Assembly (NCBI GenBank): GCA_905221605.1
Contig: CAJNDS010002790.1
Location: forward strand, 1,061,097 to 1,125,096
Reading direction: 5' to 3'
DNA: 64,000 nucleotides
Source: Symbiodinium natans
Taxonomy: Eukaryota; Sar; Dinophyceae; Suessiales; Symbiodiniaceae
The position numbers and the translations under genes are program-made. Positions 49,880 to 60,526 of this stretch are shown here, in pieces. How positions within the stretch are numbered: the stretch's first letter is position 1; each line of letters starts with the position of its first letter. Under the pieces are notes generated by a model. It worked only from the letters and a program-made list of their open reading frames with translations. It ran no database searches and was not told the origin of the DNA.

Positions 49880-49919
49880 TCCCCCTAAAAAGAAGAAACC
49901 TAAATCCCCAACTGGCCAG

Positions 49920-49983
49920 GCTCCGAGGTTGCTCCGCCGCTTTCTCGGAGTCGGGGGCCCTCTGTCGACGCTTATCCGAAGGG
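49920..49983 (+). CDS. Candidate internal exon
   Basis: ACTGGCCAG acceptor after the C-strand tract; LLRRFLGVGGPLSTLIRR; then the longest G-strand array of the right field. Confidence 0.4.
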
Positions 49984-50227
49984 GTTTTAGGGTTTAGGGT
50001 TTAGGGTTTAGGGTTTAGGGTTTAGGGTTTAGGGTTTAGGGTTTAGGGTTTAGGGTTTAGGGTTTAGGGTTTAGGGTTTAGGGTTTAGGGTTTAGGGTTT
50101 AGGGTTTAGGGTTTAGGGTTTAGGGTTTAGGGTTTGGGGTTTGGGGTTTAGGGTTTAGGGTTTAGGGTTTAGGGTTTAGGGTTTGGGGTTTAGGGTTTAG
50201 GGTTAGGGTTTAGGGTTTAGGGTGTAG
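49984..50227. repeat. Longest TTTAGGG array
   Basis: About 34 units with a few TTTGGGG conversions near 50132-50190. Confidence 0.95.
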
Positions 50228-50471
50228 GCAAAGCAGGCGAAGCTTTTTGGGCGTAGGTTCCGGGGACTTGAAAAGGTTCAGGGTTTCGGGTTTGTGGGTG
50301 CAAGGCTTGAAGTTTGGTTTGCCGGTGTTGCGGTTACGTAGGGTGTCCAGTGAAATTGTTAGGGTTTATTTAGGGCCAACCTTCATCTAGATATCCTATA
50401 CAACCCCTAGCCCTAAACCTAAGCCAAAAAGCCCTAAAGCACAAACCCCAACAAGGAGGATGAAGATGCAG

Positions 50472-50524
50472 GACAAGCACATCCCCAGGGCATCTTCGGC
50501 GGCATCAGCTGAGAGCAGTGGGCC
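50472..50524 (+). CDS. Candidate internal exon
   Basis: GAAGATGCAG acceptor; DKHIPRASSAASAESSGP; then TTAGGGTTTAAGG. Confidence 0.35.
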
Positions 50525-51283
50525 CTTAGGGTTTAAGGTTTAGGGTTGAGGGTTTAGGGGCTTGGGGGGTGTTCAGAGGGGTTTAGGGTCTTGGGGGGTC
50601 TAGGGTTTAGGGCGTGAACTTGTGGGCTTGAAACATGCAAGGATCAGAGGTCAGGGTACAGGAGTTTTAGAGCGTTTATGGCCTGGGGTGCAAAGGTTGA
50701 AGGCCTTTAGGGCTTAGGGTGGTTTAGGGCCTGTAGGGTCTGGGGTTCAGGGGGTTAGGGCCTTTAGGGCTTAGAGTACAGAGGATTGGGGTCGGTAGGG
50801 TTTAGGGTTCAGGGCTTGGGGCTCTGGTTGGGACTAGTACGGGGGGTGGGGGGAATATAACTATTATGTGTGAAACAAGACCCAGCGAACGTACCGGCCA
50901 ATGAACCTAATTTGGGGTTCCTTTCAGTCACTTTTTTATGACTATCTTCCCAAGCCCTACATCCCAAATTCAACCCTAAACCCTAAACTCTCTAAACCCT
51001 AAGCCTAAACGCTAAACCCCTCAGAAGGGACCCTGAAGTTTAGAAATCATATAATAGACCCCTGAGCCCGTACTTCAGGGCTAAACAAATGCAACTGCCT
51101 TCGCGGCCTTTACAGACGCTAAACCCTAAACCCTGAATCCTAAACCCTAAGCCCTAAACCCTAAACCCTAAACCCTAAACCCCAAACCCCAAACCCCAAA
51201 CCCCAAACCCCAAACCCTAAACCCTAAACCCTAAACCCTAAACCCTAAACCGCAACCTTGACCCCTCAAAAGAGCTGACTTAG

Positions 51284-51331
51284 GAGCTCGAACTCCAGGA
51301 GCTGCGTGGCTGGCAAAGGAAGTTGCAGTGC
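51284..51331 (+). CDS. Candidate micro-exon
   Basis: GACTTAG then ELELQELRGWQRKLQC, coil-like; a G-strand tract follows. Confidence 0.35.
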
Positions 51332-51966
51332 TTAGGGTTGAGGGTTTTGGGTGTTGGGTTTTGGGTTTAGGGGTTTAGGGGTTTAGGGGTTTAGGGTTTA
51401 GGGTTCAGGGCTCAGGGTTCAGGGTTTAGGGTTTAGGGGGCTTGAGGTTTTAAGATGTTAGCTTGGGGGGTTATAGTAGAGTTTCAGATGCCTTTAGATG
51501 GGCTTACGAAAAGCCGTCTAGAGCCCTGAGACGGGAAGCCGTTGGGGCTTCAGGGCATGGAGTCTCTGCTACCCTAAGCCCCTACAAGCCGTGAGGCTCA
51601 TCTATTTATCACCTACTTAGGGGGCTTCAGGGGGTGCGTATATGTCCAGTTACAATTGGGGTTATGAGTACCCTAAACATCCAAGTACAGTGCAGTCGGG
51701 GGTCGGATTCTTGCAGGGTTTAAGTTGTTTGGGGCTGTTGGGTTAGGGTGATAAGCTGCAGCTTTACACAGTCGAAGGTTGCAGGGCACATGGTTGGGGA
51801 TGAGGCTTGAGGGTTCATTTTTCTTTGGTTTAGGGCTTGGTGTTTAGGGTTTAGGGGGAGGGGTCGGGGAGTGCCCTAAACCCTAGAACCCTTGATCCAG
51901 AAGCCCCCTAAAGGCCTAAACCCCTAAACCCTAAACTCCCTGATCCCCTATAATAAACCCTCAAAG

Positions 51967-52042
51967 GACAAGAACGTGCGGAAACGACATCTTCGCAATG
52001 CTGGACTTGAAAAGCTTGGAGCAGGCTCGGCGCTGGGCTTCG
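51967..52042 (+). CDS. Candidate internal exon
   Basis: CCCTCAAAG acceptor, GTTTTTC donor. Two protein-like frames: TCGNDIFAMLDLKSLEQARR and DKNVRKRHLRNAGLEKLGAG. Flanked by C-strand tracts on both sides. Confidence 0.4.
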
Positions 52043-52402
52043 GTTTTTCATTAGAATCGAAGCCTGAACCCCAAACCGCAAACCCCAAACCCCAAACCCT
52101 AAACCCCAAACCCCAAACCCCAAACCCCAAACCCTAAACCCCAAACCCCAAACCCCAAACCCCAAGCCAAGACAAGCGTATAATGATCAGGCACCCTGCC
52201 TGGGGAGCCCTCAAGCTTAGAGAACTCATAGGGTCCGAACCTTTGCCAGCTCTAAGCTCCAAACCTTGCAGGATATTCCTTAGGGTTCAGAGCTTAAGGT
52301 TCAGGGTTCAGGGTTCAGGGTTCAGGGTTTAGGGTTTAGGGTTTAGGGTTTAGGGTTTAGGGTTTAGGGTTTAGGGTTTAGGGTTTAGGGTTTAGGGTTT
52401 AG

Positions 52403-52463
52403 CGGTCGTGCTGCGCGGAAGCCCCGCTCACCATATCTCAATTTGCAATGCTAAGATCAAGCA
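52403..52463 (+). CDS. Candidate internal exon
   Basis: After GGTTTAG; CCAEAPLTISQFAMLRSS; then GTAGTC. Confidence 0.35.
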
Positions 52464-52752
52464 GTAGTCAGGGGCTGGGTTTAGGGTTTAGGGTTTAGGG
52501 TTTAATAGGGTTTAGGGCTTCCTTCGCTTTGAAATTTAGAGTTTCAACATGTTGGGCTTTCGATTTTGGACTTAGGGATGAAGGTGGGAAATCAGGAAAT
52601 CTCTACACGCTGTACACCCTCCCAAGACCCTAATAAGCCTCCCAAACCCTAAGCCCCCAAAACCGCCCAAAGCAGCCCCAAACCCCAAACCCCAACCCCA
52701 AAACCCAGGACCCTAAGCCCTAAACCTTAAACCCTACAACCCTAAACCCTAG

Positions 52753-52837
52753 AGGCGCTGGCGGAAGAAGACCCGGTGCCCCGCAACTTGTGCCACATAC
52801 TAGCCGGTGGCGCCATGAGCTTTGAGGCCAGGGGCTC
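52753..52837 (+). CDS. Candidate internal exon
   Basis: CCCTAAACCCTAG then EALAEEDPVPRNLCHILAGG and AMSFEARGS, then GTATCG and a short G-strand tract. Good coding character. Confidence 0.5.
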
Positions 52838-53124
52838 GTATCGCTTTAGGGTTTAGGGTTTTGGTTTTGGGGCTTAGGGACTAGGGTTATAGGTTTTCGG
52901 TTTTTTTGGGATTTAGGTCTAGTGTTTAGGGTTTAGGGACTAGGGTTGTAGGTTTTAGGGCCTTTGGAAGAGGTTTTATAGTGTTTGGGGTACAGGGTTT
53001 GCAGGGTTTAGGGGTTACAGTGTGTAGGTTCTTGGGTTTAGGCTTGGTAGCCCAGTGCTACCCTTTGCTTGCTTTTGCTACAACCCCAAAAAAAGGCCGG
53101 AGAGGGTTTTGGGTGTTTATCGCG

Positions 53125-53300
53125 TTGGGATGTTCCCTCTTATAGCAGTCCTAATCGGGATTGTGCCCCCCCCCCACCCCTACTCTAGTCCCCATGGGCC
53201 GTCCTTAATAAGGATTATATAGGAACACCCCGTCCCCAGGCTAGGTTTCTGTGCTCAGACTGACAGTCTGCACGTAGGAAAAAATATAGGAACACCCCAA
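53125..53300. mobile_element. MITE family A, copy 3
   Basis: 176 bp; TTGGGATGTTCC at the left end, GGAACACCCCAA at the right (one mismatch). Internal GCAGTCCTAATCGGGAT parallels copy 2, and a TATAGGAACACCCC right-end motif is repeated internally at 53217-53230. Confidence 0.6.
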
Positions 53301-53514
53301 GTACCCTAAACCCTAAAACCTAAACCCTAAACTCTAAACACGAGCCCGAGAGCTGGAGCCAACAACAATTCCTAAAGGCCAAAGCCCCCATGGTGCTTGG
53401 TAGCCCAGTTGTAGACTTGCTTTTGGGGTTGAGGGTTTAGGTTTTACGGTTTAGGGTTTAGGGTTTAGGGTTACCCTATTAGGGTTTAGGGTTTAAGGTT
53501 TAGGGTTTAGGGGA

Positions 53515-53707
53515 TCTTGTGGCTTCTTTTGTAAACGTAGCTAGCACCAGAAAAGGGTACTCTTGTTGCAACATGGCCATAGGGCTTCTAAGCAGCTTCC
53601 TGGTTCGTAGTGGCGTCTTAGGGGGAGCTAGGTGCCTTACGCTTGCTGAAGGAAAATATGGGGGAGCAAGAAGGCCTAATTTCTTGCCAAGAGTCCTGTA
53701 TCCCTAG
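53515..53707 (+). CDS. Candidate exon
   Basis: Open to TAG at 53705: DLVASFVNVASTRKGYSCCN, MAIGLLSSFLVRSGVLGGAR. Follows a G-strand tract; carries part of a family C-like sequence (AAAAGGGTACTCTTG), so it may be repeat-derived. Confidence 0.3.
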
Positions 53708-53794
53708 CCCTAAATCCTAGCCGAAACTCTGAGCCCTATGAACTCTATGAACCCTAAGCCCTAAACCCTATAAGCCCTCAACCCTCCTCCAAAG

Positions 53795-53850
53795 CAGAGG
53801 CGACGCCTACAGAAGAGCTGCGACAAAGCTTGGCCGATCTAAGGCGCCAG
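53795..53850 (+). CDS. Candidate internal exon
   Basis: After a C-strand tract and CTCCAAAG: AEATPTEELRQSLADLRRQ, a coiled-coil-like peptide, then GTGCTTC donor (CCAG/GTGC). The frame remains open for another 13 codons. Confidence 0.45.
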
Positions 53851-53984
53851 GTGCTTCTGCTGCAGGCCGTCCCCAACTCCCTCAACTCCCGCAACCCTAA
53901 ACCCTGTAGAGGGTTTAGGGTTCAGGGTTTAAGGCAATTTCTAAACTCCCTACACCTCTAAACCCTGAACCTAAGCCCGAACCT

Positions 53985-54047
53985 CTCACGATGTCAGCGG
54001 TGGTGTTCGGGACCCCTAGAACCCCACCTCTGGGACTTTCAGCGGGT
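53985..54047 (+). CDS. Candidate internal exon
   Basis: C-strand tract, then frame MSAVVFGTPRTPPLGLSAGF, then GGGTTTAGG. Confidence 0.35.
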
Positions 54048-54089
54048 TTCGGGTTGCGGGTTTAGGTTTTAGGGTTTAGGATTTAGGGC

Positions 54090-54275
54090 GTGGGAAAAGG
54101 AACAGTGAGCCCTCATTCTCCAGATTATTTCCGGCGGGATTGGTTCCCTTATAGTGGGCTACGAAGAGGCTGCAGGGAGGCCGTAGGGAGTCCTTTGGAC
54201 TGGGGCCCCAAGTATGCGGAGTTTTTCTGTGGCGTCTCCAGGTTCGGGGTTGAGGGCTTAGACCACCCCAATACC
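54090..54275 (+). CDS. Candidate exon
   Basis: After a G-strand tract: DYFRRDWFPYSGLRRGCREA, SPLDWGPKYAEFFCGVSRFG. Aromatic and charged, protein-like; a G-strand tract starts at 54281. Confidence 0.4.
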
Positions 54276-54610
54276 CGAAAGGGTTTAGGGTTTGGGGTTT
54301 AGGGCTTAGGGCTTAGGGTTTAGGGTTTAGGGCTTAGGGTTCCTGAACCCTAAACCCCGAAAAATCCCGACCCGAAGCCCAAAGCTCCTCTTAGACTCTT
54401 AGGGTTTGGGACGGTTTGGGGTTTAGGCATGCAACACTTAGGTTCGACATGCCCGAAGTATAGTGAGGTTGTAATAAGGGGTTCAGGAACCCTAAAACCT
54501 CAACCCTAAACCCTACACCGTAAACCGTAAACCCTACACCCTACACCCTAAACCGTAAGCCCGAAACCCCAAACCCCCATCCCCCCCCGCCCACCTCTCC
54601 CTGTGGCCAG

Positions 54611-54646
54611 GCCTTGGACACTTACAACTCGAGGCTTGCCGGCGGG
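54611..54646 (+). CDS. Candidate micro-exon
   Basis: CTGTGGCCAG acceptor; ALDTYNSRLAGG; GTTTCGAG donor. Confidence 0.3.
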
Positions 54647-55058
54647 GTTTCGAGTTTGGGGGGTTTAGGGTTTAGGGACTAGGGTTTGGGTTTAGGGTTT
54701 GGGGTTTGGGTTAGGGGTCATGGTGTCTAGGGGTGCAGGGGTTTAGGGTTTAGGGTTGAGGGTTTGGGGCTTTTTAGGGTTTGGGGTCTAGGGGCCTGGG
54801 TCTAGCTGAAACAACCCCAAACCCTGACCCCTAAATAAACCCTATGTAAACCCTGCCCCTAGGAACCCCCTTCAAGGCCCAACACATAGGTACATGGACC
54901 CTGCTCCTTGTCTAAACCCTAAACCCTATACCCTATACCCTGTACCCTATTTAAACCCTTTTCCCTACACCGTATACCCTAAACCCTAAACCCTAAACCC
55001 TAAACCCTGAACCCTGAACCCTGAACCCTAAACCCTAACTTCGGGAATATTGGTCCAG

Positions 55059-55139
55059 GCCCTGGTATTCTCGTGACTTCTTCACTCACGGCTCACTCTC
55101 TGGCGGCGGAGTCCTGGTTGGCGGCACAGGCTCCGCTTC
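55059..55139 (+). CDS. Candidate internal exon
   Basis: ATTGGTCCAG acceptor after a 130-nt C-strand tract. PWYSRDFFTHGSLSGGGVLV then GGTGSAS; GGTTTAGGG tract follows directly. A second frame (ILVTSSLTAHSLAAESWLAA) is also open. Confidence 0.45.
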
Positions 55140-56004
55140 GGGTTTAGGGTTTAGGGTTTAGGGTTTAGGGTTTAGGGTTTAGGGTTTAGGGTTTAGGGTT
55201 TAGGGTTTAGGGTTTAGGGTTTAGGGTTTAGGGTTTAGGGTTTAGGGCTTGTTGTGGCAAGGTTTGGGGTGTAGGGTTTCGGGTGAAGGCTGCGTGTGGG
55301 TTCAGGGTGTAGGGTTTTTAGAGCCCTTACAGCTTCTGAAAAGGGTTTAGCTTAGGGTTTAGGATTTAGGGTGTAGGGTTTACGGAAACCCTCACCCCTT
55401 AGCTGGGGTATATACCTTGCATGACAAGAGGGCTCCTTATGTGGTATCTCTGCTTGTCGAGCCTACCAAGGATTCATGCCCCCTGAAGTATAAGGAAGAT
55501 TCCATGAATTGTGATGGGGATCTTACATGCACACGGAACCCTAATTCCTGAAGCCTAAACCCGAACCCTGAACCCTGAACCCTAAGCCCTAAGCCCTAAG
55601 CTGAGCTTGTCAACGCCCTGAACCCTAAACCCGAAACCCGAACCCCTAAGCCCTACGAAGCCCCAAAGCAAGAACTTAAAACGACAAAACCTACACTCTC
55701 GTAGGTTGCCAAATCTGAGTAGACCCTGAACCCTAACCCCTAAATCCCTGAACCCCATCGGTCCGCAATCCGCCCAAAGAATAACACAACCCCAGCAGGC
55801 TTTTGAGTCCCAAACCCCAAACCCATCAGCCTCTGAACTATAACCCTTCTAGGGTTTAGGGTTCAGAGGGCAGAAGGTTTAGGGTTTAGGGTTTGGGGTT
55901 TAGGGTTTAGGATTTAAGGTTTAGGGTTTAGGGTTTAGGGCCCGCAGCAAGCGCAGGCCGGATGTGCTTGGCAGGCTTCGGCTGCGGAACTTGCCCTTTG
56001 CATG

Positions 56005-56790
56005 GAGTTTATAGGGTTTAGGGTTTAGGGTTTAGGGTTCAGGGTTTGGGTTTTAGGGTTTGGGGTTTAGGGTTTGGGGTTCAGGGCTTGGGGTTTGGGG
56101 TTTAGGGCAGTTTAGGGTTTTGGGTAGTTTAGGGTTTTGGGCCAGTTTGGGGTTTAGGGATTGGGGTTTTGGCTTTAGGGTTTAGGGTTTAGGGTTCAGG
56201 GTTTGGGGTTTAGGGTTTCGGGTTTCGGGTTTGGGGTTTAGTGCGTGGGGTTAGGGTTTAGGGCAGTTGAGGGTTTGGGGTTTGGGTTTGGGGTTTGGGG
56301 TTTGGGGTTTTGGGTTTGGGGATTCGGGTTTGGGGTTTAGGCTTCAGGGTTTTGTTTGGGGGTTGGGGTTTGGGGGTTGGGGTTTGGCGTTTAGGGTTTG
56401 GGGTTTAGGGATTGGGGTTTAGGGTTTGGGGTTTGCGGTTTAGGGTTTGGGGTTTAGGGTTTGGGGTTTAGGGTTTGGGGTTTAGGGATTAGAGTTTGGG
56501 GTTTAGGATTTGGGGTTTAGGGTTTGGGGTTTCGGCTGTAGGGTTTGGGGTGTGGGGTTAAGGGTTTGGGGTTTTCGTCTTGAGTGTTTGGGGTTTAGGT
56601 TTGGGGTTCAGGGTTTGGGATTTAGAGTTTAGGGTTTGGGGTTTAGGCTCAGGGTGTAGGGTTTGGGGTTTCGGGTTTAGGGTTTTGCGTTCAGTGTTTG
56701 GGGTTTCGGGTGTCGGGTGTAGGCTTTGTAGGTTTTGGAGCTTATAGGGTTTCGGTTTGGGGTTTGGGTGTAGGGTTTAGATTGTGGCAA
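56005..56790. repeat. Long degenerate TTTGGGG/TTTAGGG block
   Basis: About 780 nt of G-strand repeat in which TTTGGGG and TTTAGGG units alternate, often as 14-mers, with frequent point changes. Far more degenerate than other arrays, so presumably older. Confidence 0.95.
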
Positions 56791-56895
56791 CCCGCCAGAC
56801 TATGGGCTTGCACCTTCTTAGGAATTTGCCTCTTCCTCCTACTCCCTAAGAACTTCTTTCCCTTCATCCCCCCTAAGTCACACGCAGGCGAGTAG
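56783..56895 (+). CDS. Candidate exon, hydrophobic
   Basis: LWQPARLWACTFLGICLFLL then LPKNFFPFIPPKS, membrane-segment-like; ends at TAG next to CCCTAAA repeats. Confidence 0.3.
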
Positions 56896-57012
56896 CCCTA
56901 AACCCTAAACCCTCACCCTAAATTTCCCTTCATCCCCCCTATGTAACCCTAAGCCGAGTAGCCCTAAACCCTAAACCCTAAACCTTCAACCTCCGTCACC
57001 TTCGGCTTCCAG

Positions 57013-57073
57013 AGGCCCAACTGCGAACCCACTCTTTGACTCGATCTACCTGTGCACGCGGCTGCTCCTCGAG
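57013..57073 (+). CDS. Candidate micro-exon with textbook borders
   Basis: Left GGCTTCCAG, right CTCGAG/GTAAGC. The frame reads GPTANPLFDSIYLCTRLLLE without a stop. The best-defined small exon of the window; CCCTAAA tracts lie on both sides (56960-56985 and 57084-57208). Confidence 0.55.
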
Positions 57074-57359
57074 GTAAGCTTGCCCCAAACCCTAAACCCC
57101 AAACCCTAAACCCTAAACCCTAAACCCTAGACCCTAGACCCTAGACCCTAAACCCTAAACCCTAAACCCTAAACCCTAAACCCTAAACCCTACCCTAAAC
57201 CCTAAATCCTGTCCTCCGACCAGGGAGTCCTTAGTGCTTTTATTTGGGGTTCAGGTTGGGGTTTAGGGTTTTGGGTTTTTTGAGGTTTTTTGGGTTGTGG
57301 GTTTGGGGGGTTTATAGGGTTAAGGATTTTGCGGTTTGGGGTTCTTAGCATGTTGGGTC

Positions 57360-57686
57360 GTCATTAACGTCCCTGAAGAGAATCACTGGAGACTTTCGCG
57401 GCCTCCACTCGGCCATGGGACAGACTCTGACAGACTTGGCATCGGACGCCTCTGTAGCAGAGCGGGTGGACGATGTGAGCCTGCCCTGGCAAATTCCAGG
57501 GTCAGCAACTGCAGAGCAGGTAGTGGAAAAAAGTCCAAAGAGGAGGTTGCGCTCCTGCTCATCGTGCCATCTTCATCGACACCACGAGGACGTCACTCAA
57601 GCGAAGCGATGCATCCTCCACGTGCGTGCGGCCGACGCACCAGATCTACGCACCAAGGATGGAGAGATACATCACCCTGCGTGAGC
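57360..57686 (+). CDS. Candidate exon, frame uncertain
   Basis: The most consistent frame starts MGQTLTDLASDASVAERVDD (57415), continues LPWQIPGSATAEQVVEKSPK and ends at TGA 57684. Other frames also stay open. No family recognised. Confidence 0.35.
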
Positions 57687-57872
57687 AGTGGCCAGGGCTG
57701 CGGAGGGGGAGGTAGAATGAGGACTTTGGGGTGGAGGGTCTTCGGCCTGCAGGGTTTAAGCTCTAGGGGCTGGAGTCGTTTTGAAGGGTTTGGGGAATGG
57801 GGTTGGGGGCTTCGAAACCCTAAACCCTGTCACCCCTAAACCCGAAACTCCTAAACCCAAAACCCCCCCAAG

Positions 57873-57950
57873 TCGCATGGAGGACTGCCCGCTTCCGGTG
57901 GCCCAAGAGGACCTCTACACGATGCTGGTCGAGCCGGGGCCCACGCAGTT
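57873..57950 (+). CDS. Candidate internal exon
   Basis: After a C-strand tract: MEDCPLPVAQEDLYTMLVEP then GPTQ, followed by a TTTAGGG tract. Strong coding character. Confidence 0.5.
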
Positions 57951-58689
57951 AGGGATTAGGGTTTAGGGTTTCGGGTTTAGGGTGTCGGGTTTAGGGTTTA
58001 GGGGGCTGGCCCTATGTAATTGGTAGGCCCTGAGGATATCTTGTATTTTCCCTCATTGGGTTTAAGAGGATCCTATTTAGGAGTATTTGTTCAGAGGGTT
58101 TTCAGGGCCATCCTAGTATAGTAACGCACCTAGAATCATGATGATCCCTAATTTAGCGAACTACCCCAGATTCATAGCGCTAGAGTAAGTAGACCCTCTG
58201 TTCATGGGCCCTCCCCTTGCCTTCTTTAAAGGGATCTGAGTTGTGGGCTCTTGGGTGTCACCGGGCATATAAGCGGCACATACGTGCCCAACTCAGGCGA
58301 CCACGAAGCTTAGAGCAGGGGTTCGTTAAGGCTTTACAGAGGGCAGAGCCACGGTTTAGGGTTTAGGGTTTAGGGTTTAGGGTTTAGGGTTTAGGGTTTA
58401 GGTTTAGGGTTTAGGGTTTAGGGTTTAGGGTTTAGGGTTTAGGGTTTAGGCGTTCTGTGGAGTCTATAGGTTCGTGGGGTTGAGGAGTTTTTTGGTGGAG
58501 CTTCTTGGACCATAGGGTCCAGTTTGTAATTGGGCATGCCATGGCTCGAACCCTAGACCCCAAACCCGAAGCCTTAAACCCCAAACCCTTGAGACCCAGA
58601 ATGGGAAATCTTTTTCTCTCAACAAACAGAGCCTAGTGTTGCCTAAACCCTAAACCCTAGACCCTAGACCCTAGACCCTAAACCCTAAA

Positions 58690-58848
58690 CCCTAAAACCC
58701 TAAAACCCTAAAACCCTAAAACCCTAAAACCCTAAAACCCTAAAACCCTAAAACCCTAAAACCCTAAACCCCTAAAACCCTAAAACCCTAAAACCCTAAA
58801 CCCCTAAAACCCTAAAACCCTAAAACCCTAAACCCCTAAAACCCTACA
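58690..58848. repeat. Octamer variant array CCCTAAAA
   Basis: About 18 units of CCCTAAAA (complement TTTTAGGG) instead of CCCTAAA, with three CCCCTAAAA units at regular spacing, pointing to a higher-order duplication. Confidence 0.95.
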
Positions 58849-58852
58849 GCAG

Positions 58853-58918
58853 AAGAAAGGTCAGGAGCTGATATCGCCACTGTGGCTGACTGGCTTTGGC
58901 TGGAAGAGGACTTTTGCA
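58853..58918 (+). CDS. Candidate internal exon
   Basis: CCCTACAGCAG acceptor after the octamer array; SGADIATVADWLWLEEDFC; no GT at the right border, where CCCTAAA repeats resume, so a GC or other non-canonical donor would be needed. Confidence 0.45.
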
Positions 58919-59021
58919 ACCCTAAACCCTAAACCCTAAACCCTAAACCCTAAACCCTAAACCCTAAACCCTAAACCCTGGTTAAGAAAACGAGGATCCA
59001 AAGTAGGCACTTATTCCCCTT

Positions 59022-59024
59022 TTT

Positions 59025-59055
<31 letters not shown>

Positions 59056-59057
59056 GG
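59022..59057. repeat. Poly-T then poly-G run
   Basis: T16 followed directly by G about 21. Possible assembly-prone homopolymer. Confidence 0.95.
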
Positions 59058-59204
59058 TTCTGTTTCCCTCTGACCCCTGGAGGTTCGGGTTTAGGTTTTA
59101 GTGTGTAGGGGTTTCGGGATACTCGGACCCAGAGTAGGCCCTTATTCCTTTTCTTTAGGGTTTCGGTACCCAGACTAGGCCACTGTTCCCTTTTAGGGTT
59201 TCGG

Positions 59205-59285
59205 TTCCCTTAGAAGCCCCCTTTAAAACAAGACGGGGGCACCGTTTAGCACCGTTTTGATTCCTAGGTTACTCTTGGGTCTAGA
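59205..59285 (+). repeat. Dispersed repeat family C, copy
   Basis: CCCTTAGAAGCCCCCTTTAA, GGGGGCACCGTTT, CCTAGGTTACTCTTGGGTCT. Preceded by two truncated left parts at 59135 and 59165. Confidence 0.7.
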
Positions 59286-59657
59286 AAAACGCTAAGGCCT
59301 TCAAACCCTAAACCCTAAACTCCAAACACCAAAACCCCAAGCCCCAAACCCCAAACCCTAAGCCCTAAACCCTTGAAGGCTAAGCCCAACCCTAGCAGTG
59401 AATGTGGGTGACCTCAGATTGAGCAGAATTACCCTAAAGCCTCAACCCCATCTATAACCCTAAACCCTGAACCCTAAGACCCTGAAACCCTGGAACCCTG
59501 GAACCCTGAAACCCCGAAACTACACGGGCAGAACATTTCAAGGGGCCCTATAATGAAACCCTAAACCCTAAGACCCTAACACCCTAAACCCTGAAACCCT
59601 GAAGCTACAAGGGGAGAAGTCCCAAAGGACATGGCTCACACCGTGATGTTCCTGCAG

Positions 59658-59718
59658 CGGATTGAGACTTCCGCGCGCCCGGGTTGCACGCAGCAACGGC
59701 GGGTCTCTTTTCGGGCTT
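59658..59718 (+). CDS. Candidate internal exon
   Basis: TTCCTGCAG acceptor, GTACAG donor; RIETSARPGCTQQRRVSFR then AC. Confidence 0.4.
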
Positions 59719-60065
59719 GTACAGGCTTCCCTAAACCCCCCCGTAGTCCTAAACCCTAAACACTAAACCCTAAACCGAGGGGGTTGTCTTGGGTTTTTCC
59801 CCATACTCCTTGTTTTTTTGTGATCTTCAAAGCCGCGCTCGGCTACAAAAGCCTGGGCCCCCCTTACCCAGAGTCTTTTGTTGAGGTTGGGGTTCAGGTG
59901 CGGGGCTGTAGAGGTTGGAGTTCAGGCTGTACTAAACAGGGTAGGGTCTTCAGAGTCTAGGGTGGAAGGTTGAAGGTTGACGATTTAAGGGTTCAAGAGT
60001 TCAAGAGTTGAGGGTTCAGGGTTTAGGGCAGGGTTTGGTGTCCCATTTAAGAACTCATATTGTAG

Positions 60066-60137
60066 GGTGTTGGGGGGCCCTGAGACCATTACTGCTTGAG
60101 ATCCTTGGGGCCAGGCAAGAGCCTGAAGAAAGGCCAG
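60066..60137 (+). CDS. Candidate internal exon
   Basis: CATATTGTAG acceptor and GGCCAG/GTAATT donor; frame GALRPLLLEILGARQEPEER. Good borders, helical content. Confidence 0.5.
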
Positions 60138-60449
60138 GTAATTCACCTTTGAACCCCGATCTACCTTTGGGTGTAGGGTTTAGAGCTAGGGTTTAGGGTT
60201 TAGGGTTTAGGGTTTAGGGTTTAGGTTTTAGGGTTTAGGGTTTAGGGTTTAGGGTTTAGGGTTTAGGGCTTGAGTTTAGGGTTTAGGGCTTAGGGTGCTG
60301 CTGTAGAACATCCAAACTCGCAGGCCGCCAAATTCTCCGGAACCCCAGACTCTTCGCCCCCTAAGCCTGAAACAACCCTAAACCCTAACCCCTAGACCCT
60401 AGACCCTAAACCCTATAACCCTACGCCCTAAACCTACACGAAAGCCAAG

Positions 60450-60526
60450 GCGAAAAAGCAGCGGCTTCAGCCTCTCAGACCTCGAAATGGCTGGTCCGTG
60501 GCCTGCTTCGCCGGTGCCGCTTTGTT
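60450..60526 (+). CDS. Candidate internal exon
   Basis: After C-strand repeats and AAGCCAAG: QPLRPRNGWSVACFAGAALF; G-strand tract from 60531. Confidence 0.4.
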
